Assembly (NCBI GenBank): GCA_015059335.1
Contig: SVAP01000001.1
Span: 504,413-568,412 of the forward strand
Direction of reading: 5' to 3'
Length of the DNA stretch: 64,000 bases
From: Bacillota bacterium
GTDB taxonomy: Bacteria; Bacillota_I; Bacilli_A; RF39; UBA660
Shown: positions 44,208-54,166 of the stretch, piece by piece
How the letters are laid out: the number at the start of each line of letters is the position of its first letter
How positions within the stretch are numbered: the stretch's first letter is position 1
Position numbers and translations under genes: made by a program
The notes under the pieces: model-generated
The model's database searches: none
Told to the model about the DNA's origin: nothing
What the model saw: the letters and a program-made list of their open reading frames with translations, nothing else

Positions 44208-46118
44208 ATGGCAACAAAATACGATGAAAAGTCGATTAAAATATTAGAAGGATTAGAAGCTGTAAGAAAAAGGCCAGGGATGTATATTGGTTCAACTGAT
44301 AAAAGAGGATTACATCATCTTGTATGGGAAATTGTTGATAATGGTATTGATGAATGTATTAATGGATATGGTTCTCATATAAAAATCACAATTAATAAAG
44401 ATGGAAGTGTTAGTGTTACAGATGAAGGTAGAGGATTACCTACTGGTATGCATGAAAGTGGGAAATCTACACCTGAAGTAATATATACTGTACTACATGC
44501 TGGTGGTAAATTTAGTGAAGGTGGATACAAAGTATCAGGTGGATTACACGGTGTAGGTGCATCAGTAGTTAATGCCTTATCTAAATGGATGGAGGTAGTA
44601 ACAAGAAGAGATGGAGAAGAATATTTCATCCGTTTCGAAAAAGGAGGACATACAACAATTCCTCTAAAAAAAATTGGAAACACTAGAAAAACTGGTACAA
44701 CTGTAACATTTATGCCAGATGATACAATATTTCAAACCACTAACTTTTCTTTTACTACAATTTGCGAAAGAATGCAAGAATCAGCATTTTTAATTGCTGG
44801 ACTTACTGTTGAAGTAGAAGATATAGAGGATGAAAAGAAAGAAATATTTCACTATGATAATGGTTTAGAGGCATTTATTAATTATCTAAATGAAAACAAA
44901 AAACCAATTAATAATGTTTTGTGTTTTTCTGATTCAAAAGATAAAATTGAAGTAGAAATTGCTTTGCAATACACAAATAGTTATAACGAAAATATAGTAT
45001 CGTTTGTTAATAATGTTAAAACAGGTGATGGTGGTAGTCATGAAGTCGGTTTTAAAACCGCTTTAACTAAAGTATTTAATGAATATGCTAGAAATAATAA
45101 TTATTTAAAAAATAAAGATAGTAATTTTGATGGTAATGATGTTAGAGAAGGATTAACCGCAATAATATCATTAAAAATTCCAGAAAATTTACTGCAATTT
45201 GAAGGACAAACTAAAGGTAAGTTAGGAACACCAGCTGCTAGAACAGTAGTAGAAAGTGTTACTTATGAAAAAATGAGATTTTTCTTAGAAGAAAATAAAG
45301 AAATCGCTACTAAAATAATAGAAAAAGCAATTAATAGTAAACAAGCAAGAGAAGCAGCAAGAAAAGCTAGAGATGAAATGAGAAAAGGAAAGAGCAATAA
45401 AAAAGAAAAAATACTAAGCGGTAAACTTACTCCTGCTCAAAGTAAAAATCCTAAAAAGAACGAGCTATTCCTAGTGGAAGGGGATTCTGCTGGTGGAAGC
45501 GCTAAACAAGGTAGAGATAGAAAATTTCAAGCCATTTTACCATTAAGAGGAAAAGTTTTAAATTGTGAAAAAGCTAAAATGGAAGATATATTAAAAAACG
45601 AAGAAATAGGAACAATGATTACAACAATTGGAGCTGGTGTTGGGCCAGAATTTGATGTCAAAGATTCACAGTATGATAAAGTAATAATTATGACTGACGC
45701 AGACGATGATGGTGCCCATATTCAAGTATTACTATTAACTTTCTTCTATAGATTTATGAAACCATTAATAGAAGAAGGACATTTATATATTGCAATGCCA
45801 CCTTTGTATAAAATTAGTTATTCACAAAAAGAATTCTATTATGCTTGGACCAAAGAAGAATTAGATGAATTAACGGCTAAAAAGAAAAATTATCAATTAC
45901 AAAGATATAAAGGGTTAGGGGAAATGAATGCAGACCAATTATGGGAAACAACTATGAATCCTGATACTAGAAATTTAATCCAAGTTAAAATTACTGATGC
46001 AGCGCTTGCTGAAAAACGTGTTAGTGTTTTAATGGGTGATAATGTTGAACCAAGAAAAGAATGGATAGAAGAAAATGTTGAGTTCTCATTAGAAGATAAT
46101 TACAAAATAAAAGACTAA
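44208..46118 (+). CDS. parE: DNA topoisomerase IV subunit B
   Basis: A 636-residue GHKL ATPase subunit of topoisomerase IV. ATP-site motifs are EIVDNGIDE, DEGRGLPTG and GGLHGVGASVVNALS; the TOPRIM motifs are VEGDSAGG and MTDADDDGAH. IPENLLQFEGQTKGKLG is of the ParE rather than GyrB type. AAGGTGAT precedes ATG 44208; the longer frame to 44145 covers the promoter and is not used. parC is 32 kb away at 9293. Confidence 0.92.
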   Translation: MATKYDEKSIKILEGLEAVRKRPGMYIGSTDKRGLHHLVWEIVDNGIDECINGYGSHIKITINKDGSVSVTDEGRGLPTGMHESGKSTPEVIYTVLHAGGKFSEGGYKVSGGLHGVGASVVNALSKWMEVVTRRDGEEYFIRFEKGGHTTIPLKKIGNTRKTGTTVTFMPDDTIFQTTNFSFTTICERMQESAFLIAGLTVEVEDIEDEKKEIFHYDNGLEAFINYLNENKKPINNVLCFSDSKDKIEVEIALQYTNSYNENIVSFVNNVKTGDGGSHEVGFKTALTKVFNEYARNNNYLKNKDSNFDGNDVREGLTAIISLKIPENLLQFEGQTKGKLGTPAARTVVESVTYEKMRFFLEENKEIATKIIEKAINSKQAREAARKARDEMRKGKSNKKEKILSGKLTPAQSKNPKKNELFLVEGDSAGGSAKQGRDRKFQAILPLRGKVLNCEKAKMEDILKNEEIGTMITTIGAGVGPEFDVKDSQYDKVIIMTDADDDGAHIQVLLLTFFYRFMKPLIEEGHLYIAMPPLYKISYSQKEFYYAWTKEELDELTAKKKNYQLQRYKGLGEMNADQLWETTMNPDTRNLIQVKITDAALAEKRVSVLMGDNVEPRKEWIEENVEFSLEDNYKIKD

Positions 46119-46142
46119 GTAAAATTTACATAGTCTTTTTTA
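46109..46142. terminator. Terminator after parE
   Basis: An AAAGACTA/TAGTCTTT stem with a 13-base loop and a T run. It overlaps the end of the convergent minus-strand gene. Confidence 0.65.
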
Positions 46143-47115
46143 ATGTTTTAATATCTTTTCTATTATTTATAGTATTTTTAAATTGTGAAATAGCTTCTTC
46201 TCCAAACTCCATTGGAATTTTGTAATTAATATTAACGTTATTTGTTCCAATTATTACATAATCTAATGTATTATCAGATTTTGAGATTTCATAATTGTTA
46301 AGGATAATATCATAATTTTGTAAATAATATTTAACGATATCGTTAAGTAACTCTATACCGCTTCTTTTATCTTTTAATTTAAAATTAATATTAAGTGGTA
46401 TAGTTTTATTATTCTTTGATATTTTAATTTTAAATTTATACGAATCATTTAATTTCTCATGATCAATTATAATATCATATGTTTTTTTGAAATTATCAGA
46501 AATTTCATTTAATTCATTAAGCATATCTATAGTTATAAATGCTAACTCACGTTTTTTTTCAGCCTTAAATATTTGTATTTCATCTTTTTGTGAATTTACT
46601 ATATGTATTTTTCTTATATAAGTACCATACTTTTCAAATATTCTATCATTAAGTTTTTCTAATTTTTCTTCGTCTTTTTTACTGTGAATCATTGAGACTA
46701 ATGTAACGTGATGATTAGTTTTTATTTGATAACTAGTATATTTGGTATCACGTTTTTTATTATATCCTTCATCTCTTACAAATGATGGATACTGTAAATT
46801 ATTCTTTTTGACAAAATATTCTCTTATTTCTTTAAATATAGCAAACCCTGTATCTTCATCCATTAGTTTAAAGTTAAAATCATATAATGTTTTATCAATT
46901 CTCATACTATTATTGTTATATCCTTCTGCAATAACCTTAACAATAAATGTAGTAAATTCATCATTTACATCTTTGTTGTAATCTAAAACAATATTGTATT
47001 CTTTCATATTGTTTTCGTTTTCTGATAAATTTAACTCTTGTAATAAATTTATTGTTCTTTTTATATTTTTTAGTTTAATTAAGGCTTTAGATTGTTGAAT
47101 ATCATCTTTATTCAT
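46126..47115 (-). CDS. Hypothetical protein with an internal tandem duplication, 329 aa
   Basis: No family is recognised. Two similar halves are visible: residues about 22-165 and 196-316. Matching stretches are YNIVLDY/YDIIIDH, FNFKLMDEDTG/INFKLKDKRSG and FKEIREYFVKK/LNDIVKYYLQN. Each half looks alpha/beta and soluble. ATG 47115 follows GGGGAGA; the extension to 47169 has no ribosome site. The gene is alone between parE and rpmB. Confidence 0.7.
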   Translation of the reverse strand: MNKDDIQQSKALIKLKNIKRTINLLQELNLSENENNMKEYNIVLDYNKDVNDEFTTFIVKVIAEGYNNNSMRIDKTLYDFNFKLMDEDTGFAIFKEIREYFVKKNNLQYPSFVRDEGYNKKRDTKYTSYQIKTNHHVTLVSMIHSKKDEEKLEKLNDRIFEKYGTYIRKIHIVNSQKDEIQIFKAEKKRELAFITIDMLNELNEISDNFKKTYDIIIDHEKLNDSYKFKIKISKNNKTIPLNINFKLKDKRSGIELLNDIVKYYLQNYDIILNNYEISKSDNTLDYVIIGTNNVNINYKIPMEFGEEAISQFKNTINNRKDIKTLKKTM

Positions 47116-47177
47116 TGCTTTCTCCCCTTTGCGATGTAATATACTATAACATTTTTGAAATAAAGTCAAATTTTCGA

Positions 47178-47203
47178 TAAAAAAAGAAGTAATTTCTTAC
47201 TTC
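47178..47203 (-). terminator. Terminator of rpmB
   Basis: A GAAGTAA/TTACTTC stem with a TTTC loop. The run of A on the plus strand at 47180-47185 is the T run on the minus strand. Confidence 0.75.
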
Positions 47204-47210
47204 TCAATAA

Positions 47211-47387
47211 TTATGCAACTTCTTCAGTTTTTTTAAATCTTTTTGCTTCTCTAGCGCTCATTTTTACTTTTTCACCATTAACAGTTACTGTTTGTAAGTT
47301 TGGTTTTTGTATTTTTCTTGAAGTTTTTAAAGAAAATGGACGATTATTTCCAAACATAGGTTTTTTAGTTGTTACTTTTTTTGCCAT
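47211..47387 (-). CDS. rpmB: 50S ribosomal protein L28
   Basis: A 58-residue basic protein: MAKKVTTKKPMFGNN, then KPNLQTVTVNGEKVKMSARE, matching L28, a large-subunit ribosomal protein. The zinc cysteines found in some L28 proteins are absent, so this is the Cys-free form. A strong AGGAGG ribosome site stands before ATG 47387. Confidence 0.92.
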   Translation of the reverse strand: MAKKVTTKKPMFGNNRPFSLKTSRKIQKPNLQTVTVNGEKVKMSAREAKRFKKTEEVA

Positions 47388-47479
47388 AAGAAATCCTCCT
47401 CGCTTTGTTTTGTACTTAATAACTTTAACATATTATACGCAATAAGTCAAATATTTTATTAATATTTTTGTATATTTAA

Positions 47480-47508
47480 TTGACAAATCACTTACTTTTA
47501 TATAGAAT
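47480..47508 (+). promoter_or_regulatory. Promoter for flp pilin
   Basis: Perfect TTGACA at 47480-47485, a 17-bp spacer and TAGAAT at 47503-47508. It indicates that the pilin gene is transcribed on its own. Confidence 0.75.
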
Positions 47509-47536
47509 TAAATTATAAATAGAATAGGTGATATTT

Positions 47537-47746
47537 ATGTTTAAATTAAATAAAAAAGGGCAAGCATTAGTTGAATATGTACTTATTATTGCATTAATAA
47601 CAGTAGTAGCAGTTGCTGGTGTTAAATTTTTAGGTGGCTATATTAAAGACGCTATAACTAAAACATCGTGTTCTATAATGGATCAAGAATATGTTCAAAG
47701 TAAAAATCCTGGTGAAGGAACATGTAAAGTAAAAGAGTTAGAATAA
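47537..47746 (+). CDS. flp: Flp-type major pilin
   Basis: A 69-residue prepilin: [24 protein letters not shown] with Glu at mature position 5 followed by Tyr, which is the Flp signature. The rest is a short helix and a tail with two Cys. It is the likely main subunit of the Tad pilus, although it is 6 kb from tadC. Its own strong promoter and terminator fit a high pilin dose. ATG 47537 follows AGGTGAT. Confidence 0.92.
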   Translation: MFKLNKKGQALVEYVLIIALITVVAVAGVKFLGGYIKDAITKTSCSIMDQEYVQSKNPGEGTCKVKELE

Positions 47747-47749
47747 TTT

Positions 47750-47777
47750 AATCTGCTTATATGCAGATTTTTATTTT
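47750..47777 (+). terminator. Intrinsic terminator after flp
   Basis: An AATCTGC/GCAGATT stem with a TTATAT loop and a T-rich tail. Confidence 0.75.
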
Positions 47778-47804
47778 TGTGATAGAATATATGTAGGTGG
47801 TTAT

Positions 47805-49604
47805 ATGAATCAAAAAAACATTCGTAATTTTTCAATTATTGCACATATTGACCATGGTAAAAGTACTTTAGCTGATAGATTATTAGAAAGTACTGGAACT
47901 GTAAGTAGTCACGATATGAAAGCACAACTTTTAGATAATATGGATTTAGAACGTGAAAGAGGAATTACAATAAAATTAAACGCTGTAGAATTAAAGTATA
48001 AATATAATAATGAAAATTATATATTACATTTAATTGATACCCCTGGACATGTAGATTTTACATATGAAGTATCAAGAAGTTTAGCAGCATGTGAGGGAGC
48101 AATATTAGTTGTAGATGCCGCACAAGGAATTGAAGCACAAACTTTAGCTAATTTATATTTAGCGATGGAAAATGATTTAACAATTATACCAGTTATAAAT
48201 AAAATAGATTTACCAAATGCTGATGTAGAAAAGGTAAAAAAAGAATTAGTTGATTCACTAGGATTTGATGAAAATGAAATTATATTAACCAGTGCGAAAA
48301 CGGGTATAGGTATTAATGAACTATTAGAAGCTATTGTTACTAGAATACCTGCTCCTAAGGGTGATATTAATAAGAAAACTAGAGCACTTATATTTGATAG
48401 TGTATTTGATCCATATAGGGGAGCAATAATGCTAGTAAGAATTGTAGATGGTAAAATTAAAACCAGTGATAAAATAAAAATGTGTAGTACATCTGCTACA
48501 TATGATGTTGTTGAATTAGGGATAAATACTCCTAAAGAAGTTAAAAGACAAGAATTAGTTGCTGGTGATGTTGGTTTTATTAGTGCATCAATTAAAAGTA
48601 TTGAAGATGTTAAAGTTGGTGATACGATAACTCTTTCAAATGATCCTACAAATGAACCATTACCAGGTTATAAACCAATGAAACCTATGGTATTTTGTGG
48701 ACTCTATCCAATTGAAGCTAATAAATATTCAGATTTAAGAGAGGCATTAGAAAAATTAAAGTTAAATGATGCATCATTAAGTTTTGAACCAGAAACCAGT
48801 GAGGCATTAGGATTTGGATTTAGATGTGGATTTCTTGGATTACTACATTTAGAAATAATAGAAGAAAGAATTGAAAGAGAATTTAAAATAGATTTAATTG
48901 CGACTAGTCCATCTGTTATATATGAAGTAACACTAACAAATAAAGAAGAAATAATTATTGATAGTCCAAATAAATTACCCGATAAACAAAAAATTGAAGA
49001 AATTAGAGAGCCTTATATTAAAACTAATATATTTGTTCCAACAGATTATATTGGAGCAGTAATGGAATTATGTCAGGATAAAAGAGGCACATATATTAAT
49101 ATGGAATATATTGACCAAACAAGAGTTAATATACACTATGAAATACCGTTATCAGAAATTGTCTATGATTTCTTTGATAGATTGAAATCATCAACAAAAG
49201 GATATGCATCATTTGATTACGAATTAATTGGATATAAACCAAGTAATTTAGTTAAAATGGATATATTACTTAATGGTGATGTTGTAGATGCATTAAGTAC
49301 AATTGTACATAAAGATTTTGCGTATGATAGGGGTAAAAGAGTCGTAGAAAATTTGAAAAATATTATCCCAAGGCAACAATTTGAAGTTCCTATACAAGCA
49401 ACAATTGGAAATAAAGTAATCGCTAGAACTGATATTAAAGCAATGAGAAAAAACGTTTTAGCGAAATGTTATGGTGGGGACATTACAAGAAAAAGAAAAT
49501 TATTGGAAAAACAAAAAGAAGGTAAAAAGAGAATGAAAAGAGTAGGTAGTGTAGAAATACCACAAGAAGCCTTTTTATCAGTATTAAATATGAATGAAAA
49601 ATAG
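47805..49604 (+). CDS. lepA: Elongation factor 4
   Basis: A 599-residue translational GTPase that back-translocates or rescues stalled ribosomes. G motifs are [22 protein letters not shown] and NKIDLPNA. The C-terminal LepA-specific domain ends with [20 protein letters not shown] and [20 protein letters not shown]. Length is typical. AGGTGG precedes the start. It heads a run with a hypothetical gene and hemW. Confidence 0.97.
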   Translation: MNQKNIRNFSIIAHIDHGKSTLADRLLESTGTVSSHDMKAQLLDNMDLERERGITIKLNAVELKYKYNNENYILHLIDTPGHVDFTYEVSRSLAACEGAILVVDAAQGIEAQTLANLYLAMENDLTIIPVINKIDLPNADVEKVKKELVDSLGFDENEIILTSAKTGIGINELLEAIVTRIPAPKGDINKKTRALIFDSVFDPYRGAIMLVRIVDGKIKTSDKIKMCSTSATYDVVELGINTPKEVKRQELVAGDVGFISASIKSIEDVKVGDTITLSNDPTNEPLPGYKPMKPMVFCGLYPIEANKYSDLREALEKLKLNDASLSFEPETSEALGFGFRCGFLGLLHLEIIEERIEREFKIDLIATSPSVIYEVTLTNKEEIIIDSPNKLPDKQKIEEIREPYIKTNIFVPTDYIGAVMELCQDKRGTYINMEYIDQTRVNIHYEIPLSEIVYDFFDRLKSSTKGYASFDYELIGYKPSNLVKMDILLNGDVVDALSTIVHKDFAYDRGKRVVENLKNIIPRQQFEVPIQATIGNKVIARTDIKAMRKNVLAKCYGGDITRKRKLLEKQKEGKKRMKRVGSVEIPQEAFLSVLNMNEK

Positions 49605-49620
49605 AAGAGGAAGATGAATT

Positions 49621-50172
49621 ATGAGTAAAGAAGAATTATATTTAAATGTTATTACAAATTTAATATTAGAGTACAGACTATCATTAGAAAACGTATGTAA
49701 AATTTTTAATGTTGAAGCAGATGATATATATGCAAAATTAATGAATACAGAAAATCTTATTATCAAAGATGCCTTAATATTTGTTTTAAATTATGAAACA
49801 GTAGAAGCCGGATTAGTTGATCAATCAAAAGCTAGAGCTGATGTTTCAAAATTTATGCTAAAATTTCATAAGGCTAATACACCTCAAGAAAAATATAACG
49901 TTATTATGGAATTAAATGATAGTTCTGAAATAGAAAAAATTATGAATAAAACGAGAGATAATATAACTGAAAAAGATTTTGAACTTATAACAAAATATAG
50001 ATATAAATATGCACTACCTAAAACATATATTTCAAAAAGATCTGATATTACCGATGATATGATACTCAGTAGAGAAAATAAATTAGATGAAGACTTTAAG
50101 AAAAAAATTGCATTTTTAAATTCGTATAATGATAAGGTAAAAGGGCATAGTTACTGGTCAAAAAATATGTAA
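49621..50172 (+). CDS. Hypothetical protein, 183 aa
   Basis: Not recognised. A soluble, helical, charged protein. The first 60 residues (LILEYRLSLENVCKIFNVEADDIYAKL) have the look of a helix-turn-helix, but this is weak. GAGGAAG precedes the start. The stop overlaps the hemW ATG (TAATG), so it is part of the lepA-hemW unit. Confidence 0.65.
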   Translation: MSKEELYLNVITNLILEYRLSLENVCKIFNVEADDIYAKLMNTENLIIKDALIFVLNYETVEAGLVDQSKARADVSKFMLKFHKANTPQEKYNVIMELNDSSEIEKIMNKTRDNITEKDFELITKYRYKYALPKTYISKRSDITDDMILSRENKLDEDFKKKIAFLNSYNDKVKGHSYWSKNM

Positions 50173-51284
50173 TGAAAGCAGTATATATACATATTCCTTT
50201 TTGTGATTCAATATGTTCATATTGTGATTTTAGTAAATTTTACTACAATAAAACTATAGTTGATAACTACTTACAATCATTAGAATATGAAATAAACAAA
50301 ATCTACAAAAATGATGTAATATCGTCAATTTATATAGGAGGGGGTACTCCCTCTTCGCTTACAATAGAACAACTTAAAAAGTTGTTTTCTATTCTAGAAA
50401 AGATAAAAAAAAGTGATAGTATAGAATATACTTTTGAATGTAATCCTGAAAATATGACAATTGAAAAAATCAAATTATTAAAAGATCGTGGCATTAATAG
50501 AGTTAGTATAGGTGTTCAAAGTTTTAATGATAATATATTAAAACTATTAAATAGAAAACATAATAAAAAAGATGTAATAGAGTTAGTAAAAAATTTAAAA
50601 TTTTATGGTATTAATAACATCAATATCGATATGATATTTGGCATTAATAATCAATCTATTAATGACATTAAAAATGATTTAGATGAATTTGTTAAATTAG
50701 ATATTCCGCATATATCTTATTATTCGTTAATTCTAGAAAAAAACACACAATTATATATAAGCAAATATAAAGAGATAAATGATGATGATTGTGCATCACA
50801 ATATGAGTTTATATGTGATTATTTAAAACAACATGATTATTCACATTATGAAATAAGTAACTTCTCAACTAAAAATTATGAATCAAAACATAATTTAGTA
50901 TATTGGAATAATGAAAATTATTATGGATTTGGTTGTGGAGCACATGGTTATATAAATAATATAAGATATGAAAATACTAGAAGTATTACTAAATATATTA
51001 ATAAAAATTATATGTTAAATAAATATATTGTAGATGAAAAAGAAGATATCGAAAATCAAATTATGTTAAATCTAAGGACAAGAGAAGGAATAAATAAAGA
51101 AAAATTTAGAAATAAATTTAAAAAAGATATAACAGATATTTATAATTTTGATTTTCTTATAAAAAACGGATTAATAATAGATAATGTCGATAATATTATT
51201 ATTCCAGAAAAATATTTTTTTATATCAAATCAAATAATTATAGATACTTTAATGAGTGGTGATGAAAGTGATAGAAACAATTGA
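50172..51284 (+). CDS. hemW: HemW-like radical SAM protein
   Basis: A 370-residue radical SAM protein with Cys11, Cys15 and Cys18 (CX3CX2C) in IPFCDSICSYCDF, followed by IYIGGGTPSSL, NRVSIGVQSFND and a C-terminal HemN domain. HemW proteins bind heme and are heme chaperones, and they were long mislabelled coproporphyrinogen oxidases. No heme pathway genes are seen here. In Bacillus it also follows lepA. Confidence 0.92.
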   Translation: MKAVYIHIPFCDSICSYCDFSKFYYNKTIVDNYLQSLEYEINKIYKNDVISSIYIGGGTPSSLTIEQLKKLFSILEKIKKSDSIEYTFECNPENMTIEKIKLLKDRGINRVSIGVQSFNDNILKLLNRKHNKKDVIELVKNLKFYGINNINIDMIFGINNQSINDIKNDLDEFVKLDIPHISYYSLILEKNTQLYISKYKEINDDDCASQYEFICDYLKQHDYSHYEISNFSTKNYESKHNLVYWNNENYYGFGCGAHGYINNIRYENTRSITKYINKNYMLNKYIVDEKEDIENQIMLNLRTREGINKEKFRNKFKKDITDIYNFDFLIKNGLIIDNVDNIIIPEKYFFISNQIIIDTLMSGDESDRNN

Positions 51285-51855
51285 TAAAATCAAAACATTT
51301 AATACAGAATTGGGATATATCAAAAATAATAAATATATTGAAAATACTAAAATCATTTTATCAATGATACCAGATTATTTTTTTAAAATACCTGCAAGCT
51401 CAACAGGTAAATATCATCCATCATTTTCGCTTGGTGAGGGTGGTCTTGTAAGACATACTAAAGTTGCTGTTAAAATCGGTTATACATTGTTGCAAAGTAA
51501 AACAACGAATAATTTTACTGACAATGAAAAAGATTTAATAATTATTTCTTTAATATTGCATGATTCGTTTAAATCAGGAGTTATTGAAGAAAAATATTGT
51601 AGAGTAGATCATCCATTAATTGTTACAAACTTTTTAAAAGAAAATAAAGATAAATTTACATTTAGTGATCAAGAATTAAACTATATATGTGAATGTATTA
51701 ATACACATATGGGAGAATTTAATACTGATTATAGAGGAAATGTTGTATTACCTTTACCACAAACAAAACATCAAAGATTTGTACATATGTGCGATTTATT
51801 GTCGTCTAAAAAGTTTTTAAATATAAATTTTAACGGGAATGAAATAATTGAATAA
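51262..51855 (+). CDS. HD-domain hydrolase
   Basis: A 197-residue protein with an HD phosphohydrolase pattern: GGLVRHTKVAV (first His), SLILHDSFKSG (His-Asp) and a later ECINTHMGEF. Such proteins hydrolyse phosphate esters, often of nucleotides or RNA; the substrate is unknown. The start is uncertain: ATG 51262, GTG 51256 or GTG 51268 are all possible. It overlaps the hemW end by about 20 bp. A terminator follows. Confidence 0.8.
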   Translation: MKVIETIDKIKTFNTELGYIKNNKYIENTKIILSMIPDYFFKIPASSTGKYHPSFSLGEGGLVRHTKVAVKIGYTLLQSKTTNNFTDNEKDLIIISLILHDSFKSGVIEEKYCRVDHPLIVTNFLKENKDKFTFSDQELNYICECINTHMGEFNTDYRGNVVLPLPQTKHQRFVHMCDLLSSKKFLNINFNGNEIIE

Positions 51856-51879
51856 CAATTTTTATAAATTGTTATTTTT
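51853..51879 (+). terminator. Intrinsic terminator
   Basis: An AACAATTT/AAATTGTT stem followed by ATTTTTA, directly after the HD gene. Confidence 0.65.
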
Positions 51880-51933
51880 ATATTGTAAAGGAACAATTGT
51901 ATGTTAAAATATATATAGAAAGTAGGTAGTAAA

Positions 51934-52779
51934 ATGTCAAAATGGGATAAAGAATATTTGAATATGTGCAAGAATATTTTAGAAAATGGATATAAATCTG
52001 AAAATAGAACAGGCATTAACACTTATAAATTACCTCATCAAATTTTTAAATTTGATTTAGGAGAAGAGTTTCCAATTTTAACTACAAAGTTTGTAGCATT
52101 TAAATCAGCAGTATTAGAAATGCTTTGGTTTTATCAAGTTCAAAGTAATGATGTTAGATGGTTACAAGAAAGAAATGTAAAAATATGGAATGAATGGCAA
52201 ATAGATGAAAATGGCGATTATATGGGCAAACACTTTGGAAAAGAGTATGCACATACAATTGGAACAGCATACGGTTATATAGTAAATAAATATAAATTAG
52301 TACAAAATCTAATTGATACATTAAAAACTAATCCAAATGATAGAAGAATGATAATGAGTTTATGGCAAAATGAATATTTAGAAAGTGCCGCACTTCCTTC
52401 ATGTGTATGGAATACACAATGGGATGTAACTGATGGAAAGTTAAATTGTATGGTGACACAAAGATCTTGTGATGTGTTTTTAGGATTACCATTTAATGTT
52501 ACACAATATGCAGTTTTAGTTAATATGATAGCTAAAGAAGTAGGCTTAAAACCAGGTATAATGACTTGGTGTATAAATAATGCACACATATATGAAAATC
52601 ATATAGAAGGCATAAAAGAACAAATAAGCAGATTAGATCAAGCATATGATGCTCCAGAACTATGGTTAAATCCAGCAGTAAATAATTTTTTTGAATATGA
52701 TAATTCTAAAGAATTAAAAGATATTAAGCTTCTAAACTATAAACATCATGAAAAAATAAGTGGGAAGGTAGCTGTATGA
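51934..52779 (+). CDS. thyA: Thymidylate synthase
   Basis: A 281-residue enzyme that converts dUMP to dTMP with methylene-tetrahydrofolate. Seen: [22 protein letters not shown], catalytic Cys157 in [20 protein letters not shown] and NNAHIYENH. It heads the dTMP operon: folA overlaps it by 4 bp and tmk follows, so the dihydrofolate made here is reduced by the next gene product and dTMP is phosphorylated by the third. Confidence 0.97.
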   Translation: MSKWDKEYLNMCKNILENGYKSENRTGINTYKLPHQIFKFDLGEEFPILTTKFVAFKSAVLEMLWFYQVQSNDVRWLQERNVKIWNEWQIDENGDYMGKHFGKEYAHTIGTAYGYIVNKYKLVQNLIDTLKTNPNDRRMIMSLWQNEYLESAALPSCVWNTQWDVTDGKLNCMVTQRSCDVFLGLPFNVTQYAVLVNMIAKEVGLKPGIMTWCINNAHIYENHIEGIKEQISRLDQAYDAPELWLNPAVNNFFEYDNSKELKDIKLLNYKHHEKISGKVAV

Positions 52780-53258
52780 GACTAAATATAATAGCTGCAA
52801 TAGGCAAGAACAATGAATTAGGCAAGAATAATGACTTAATATGGCACTTGCCAAATGATTTAAAATTCTTTAAAAAAATGACTACTGGAAAAACTATATT
52901 AATGGGTAAAAATACTTTTGATTCGTTACCAGGATTATTGCCTAATAGAAAACATATTGTATTTAACTTTTCAAAAGATTTCAAAAATGATGAAATAGAA
53001 ATTTTTAATAGTATTGACGATTTTATTAAAAAATATAAAACTAGTGATGAAGATATTTTTGTTATAGGCGGAGCTTCAATATATAAACAGTTTATTGATA
53101 AGGTGAATATAATGTATCTTACTGAAATTAATGCAGAGGATAAAAAAGCTGATGTGTTTTTTCCTTGCTTTAATAAAGACGAATGGAATAAAAATGTTAT
53201 AGGTAGTAATACTGATAATAATATAGAATATAAACATGTTAAATATATACGAAAGTAG
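52776..53258 (+). CDS. folA: Dihydrofolate reductase
   Basis: A 160-residue NADPH-dependent enzyme that regenerates tetrahydrofolate. It has [35 protein letters not shown] and [12 protein letters not shown], all typical. ATGA overlap with thyA indicates translational coupling. Confidence 0.96.
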   Translation: MRLNIIAAIGKNNELGKNNDLIWHLPNDLKFFKKMTTGKTILMGKNTFDSLPGLLPNRKHIVFNFSKDFKNDEIEIFNSIDDFIKKYKTSDEDIFVIGGASIYKQFIDKVNIMYLTEINAEDKKADVFFPCFNKDEWNKNVIGSNTDNNIEYKHVKYIRK

Positions 53259-53267
53259 TGGTGAAAT

Positions 53268-53936
53268 ATGGGAAAATTAATAGTTATAGAAGGAACAGAT
53301 TGTTCAGGAAAAGAAACACAAACTAAAAAATTAGTTGAAAGATTAAAAGGTGAAAACAAAAAAGTAATAAAATTTTCATTTCCTAATTATGATAGTCCAA
53401 CTGGTAAAATAATTGGTGGACCATATCTAGGTAAACCAAGTATATGTAATACTTGGTTTGATAATCCAATCAAATTAGATCCTAAAATTGCTTCATTATA
53501 TTATGCAGCAGATAGAAGATATAATTTTGAAACTATAAATAAATACTTAAATGAGAATTATATTGTAATATTAGATAGATATACGCCATCCAACATGGCT
53601 CATCAGGGATGTAAAATAGAATCAAAACAAGAAAGATTAGAATTATATAAATGGATCGAAGAATTAGAGTATAAATTATTAGAATTGCCAAGACCTGATA
53701 TAATTTTATTTCTTCATATGCCTGTTGATTATATTGAACAGTTAAGAAAGAATAGAACCGAACTTGATGTACATGAGTTGGATAGAAATTATTTAGAATC
53801 TGCAGAACAAACATATTTAGAATTAGTGGATTTATATGATTACAAAAAAATTAGTTGTGTAAAAAGCGACAATATTAAAACAATTGATGAAATTCATGAA
53901 GAAGTATATAATTATATAGAAAAAATTAGTATTTAA
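53268..53936 (+). CDS. tmk: dTMP kinase
   Basis: A 222-residue P-loop kinase with GTDCSGKETQ, an LDRYTPSNMAHQG motif (the DR-Y type of thymidylate kinases) and a lid with RKNRTELDVHE. It phosphorylates dTMP to dTDP. GGTGAA precedes the start. It is the third gene of the thyA-folA-tmk set. The segment FPNYDSPTGKIIGGPYLG is closer to the eukaryote-like/Mollicute subgroup than to classical Bacillus Tmk. Confidence 0.92.
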   Translation: MGKLIVIEGTDCSGKETQTKKLVERLKGENKKVIKFSFPNYDSPTGKIIGGPYLGKPSICNTWFDNPIKLDPKIASLYYAADRRYNFETINKYLNENYIVILDRYTPSNMAHQGCKIESKQERLELYKWIEELEYKLLELPRPDIILFLHMPVDYIEQLRKNRTELDVHELDRNYLESAEQTYLELVDLYDYKKISCVKSDNIKTIDEIHEEVYNYIEKISI

Positions 53937-54000
53937 TTAATATTTTTTCATATTATATTTATATAATTAATATTTTTAATAAAAAATTAATTAAAAAGTA

Positions 54001-54029
54001 TTGTCAAAAACAAAAAAATAATATATACT
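54001..54029 (+). promoter_or_regulatory. Promoter of the tRNA operon
   Basis: TTGTCA at 54001-54006, a 17-bp spacer and TATACT at 54024-54029, about 40 bases before the first tRNA. Confidence 0.75.
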
Positions 54030-54070
54030 AGAGAAGTCTTAACGAAATTAGTAGTGAGACACCACTCTGT

Positions 54071-54159
54071 GCCTGAGTGGCGGAATAGGTAGACGCACAG
54101 GACTTAAAATCCTGCGGGTGTCAAAGCCCGTGTCGGTTCAAGTCCGACCTTAGGCACCA
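54071..54159 (+). tRNA. tRNA-Leu(TAA)
   Basis: A class II tRNA with a long variable arm. Acceptor is GCCTGAG/CTTAGGC, the anticodon loop is CTTAAAA with TAA at 54105-54107, the T loop is TTCAAGT, and CCA is encoded. Confidence 0.95.
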
Positions 54160-54166
54160 CTTTATT

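Noticed and set aside
50172-51284. Oxygen-independent coproporphyrinogen oxidase (HemN) and a heme pathway
   Set aside because: The CX3CX2C site without the HemN-specific fourth Cys and the lepA linkage indicate HemW. No heme biosynthesis genes are in the window.
52724-53359. 211-aa ORF on the minus strand
   Set aside because: It lies opposite folA and the start of tmk, which have clear motifs, and it shows no ribosome site or family match.
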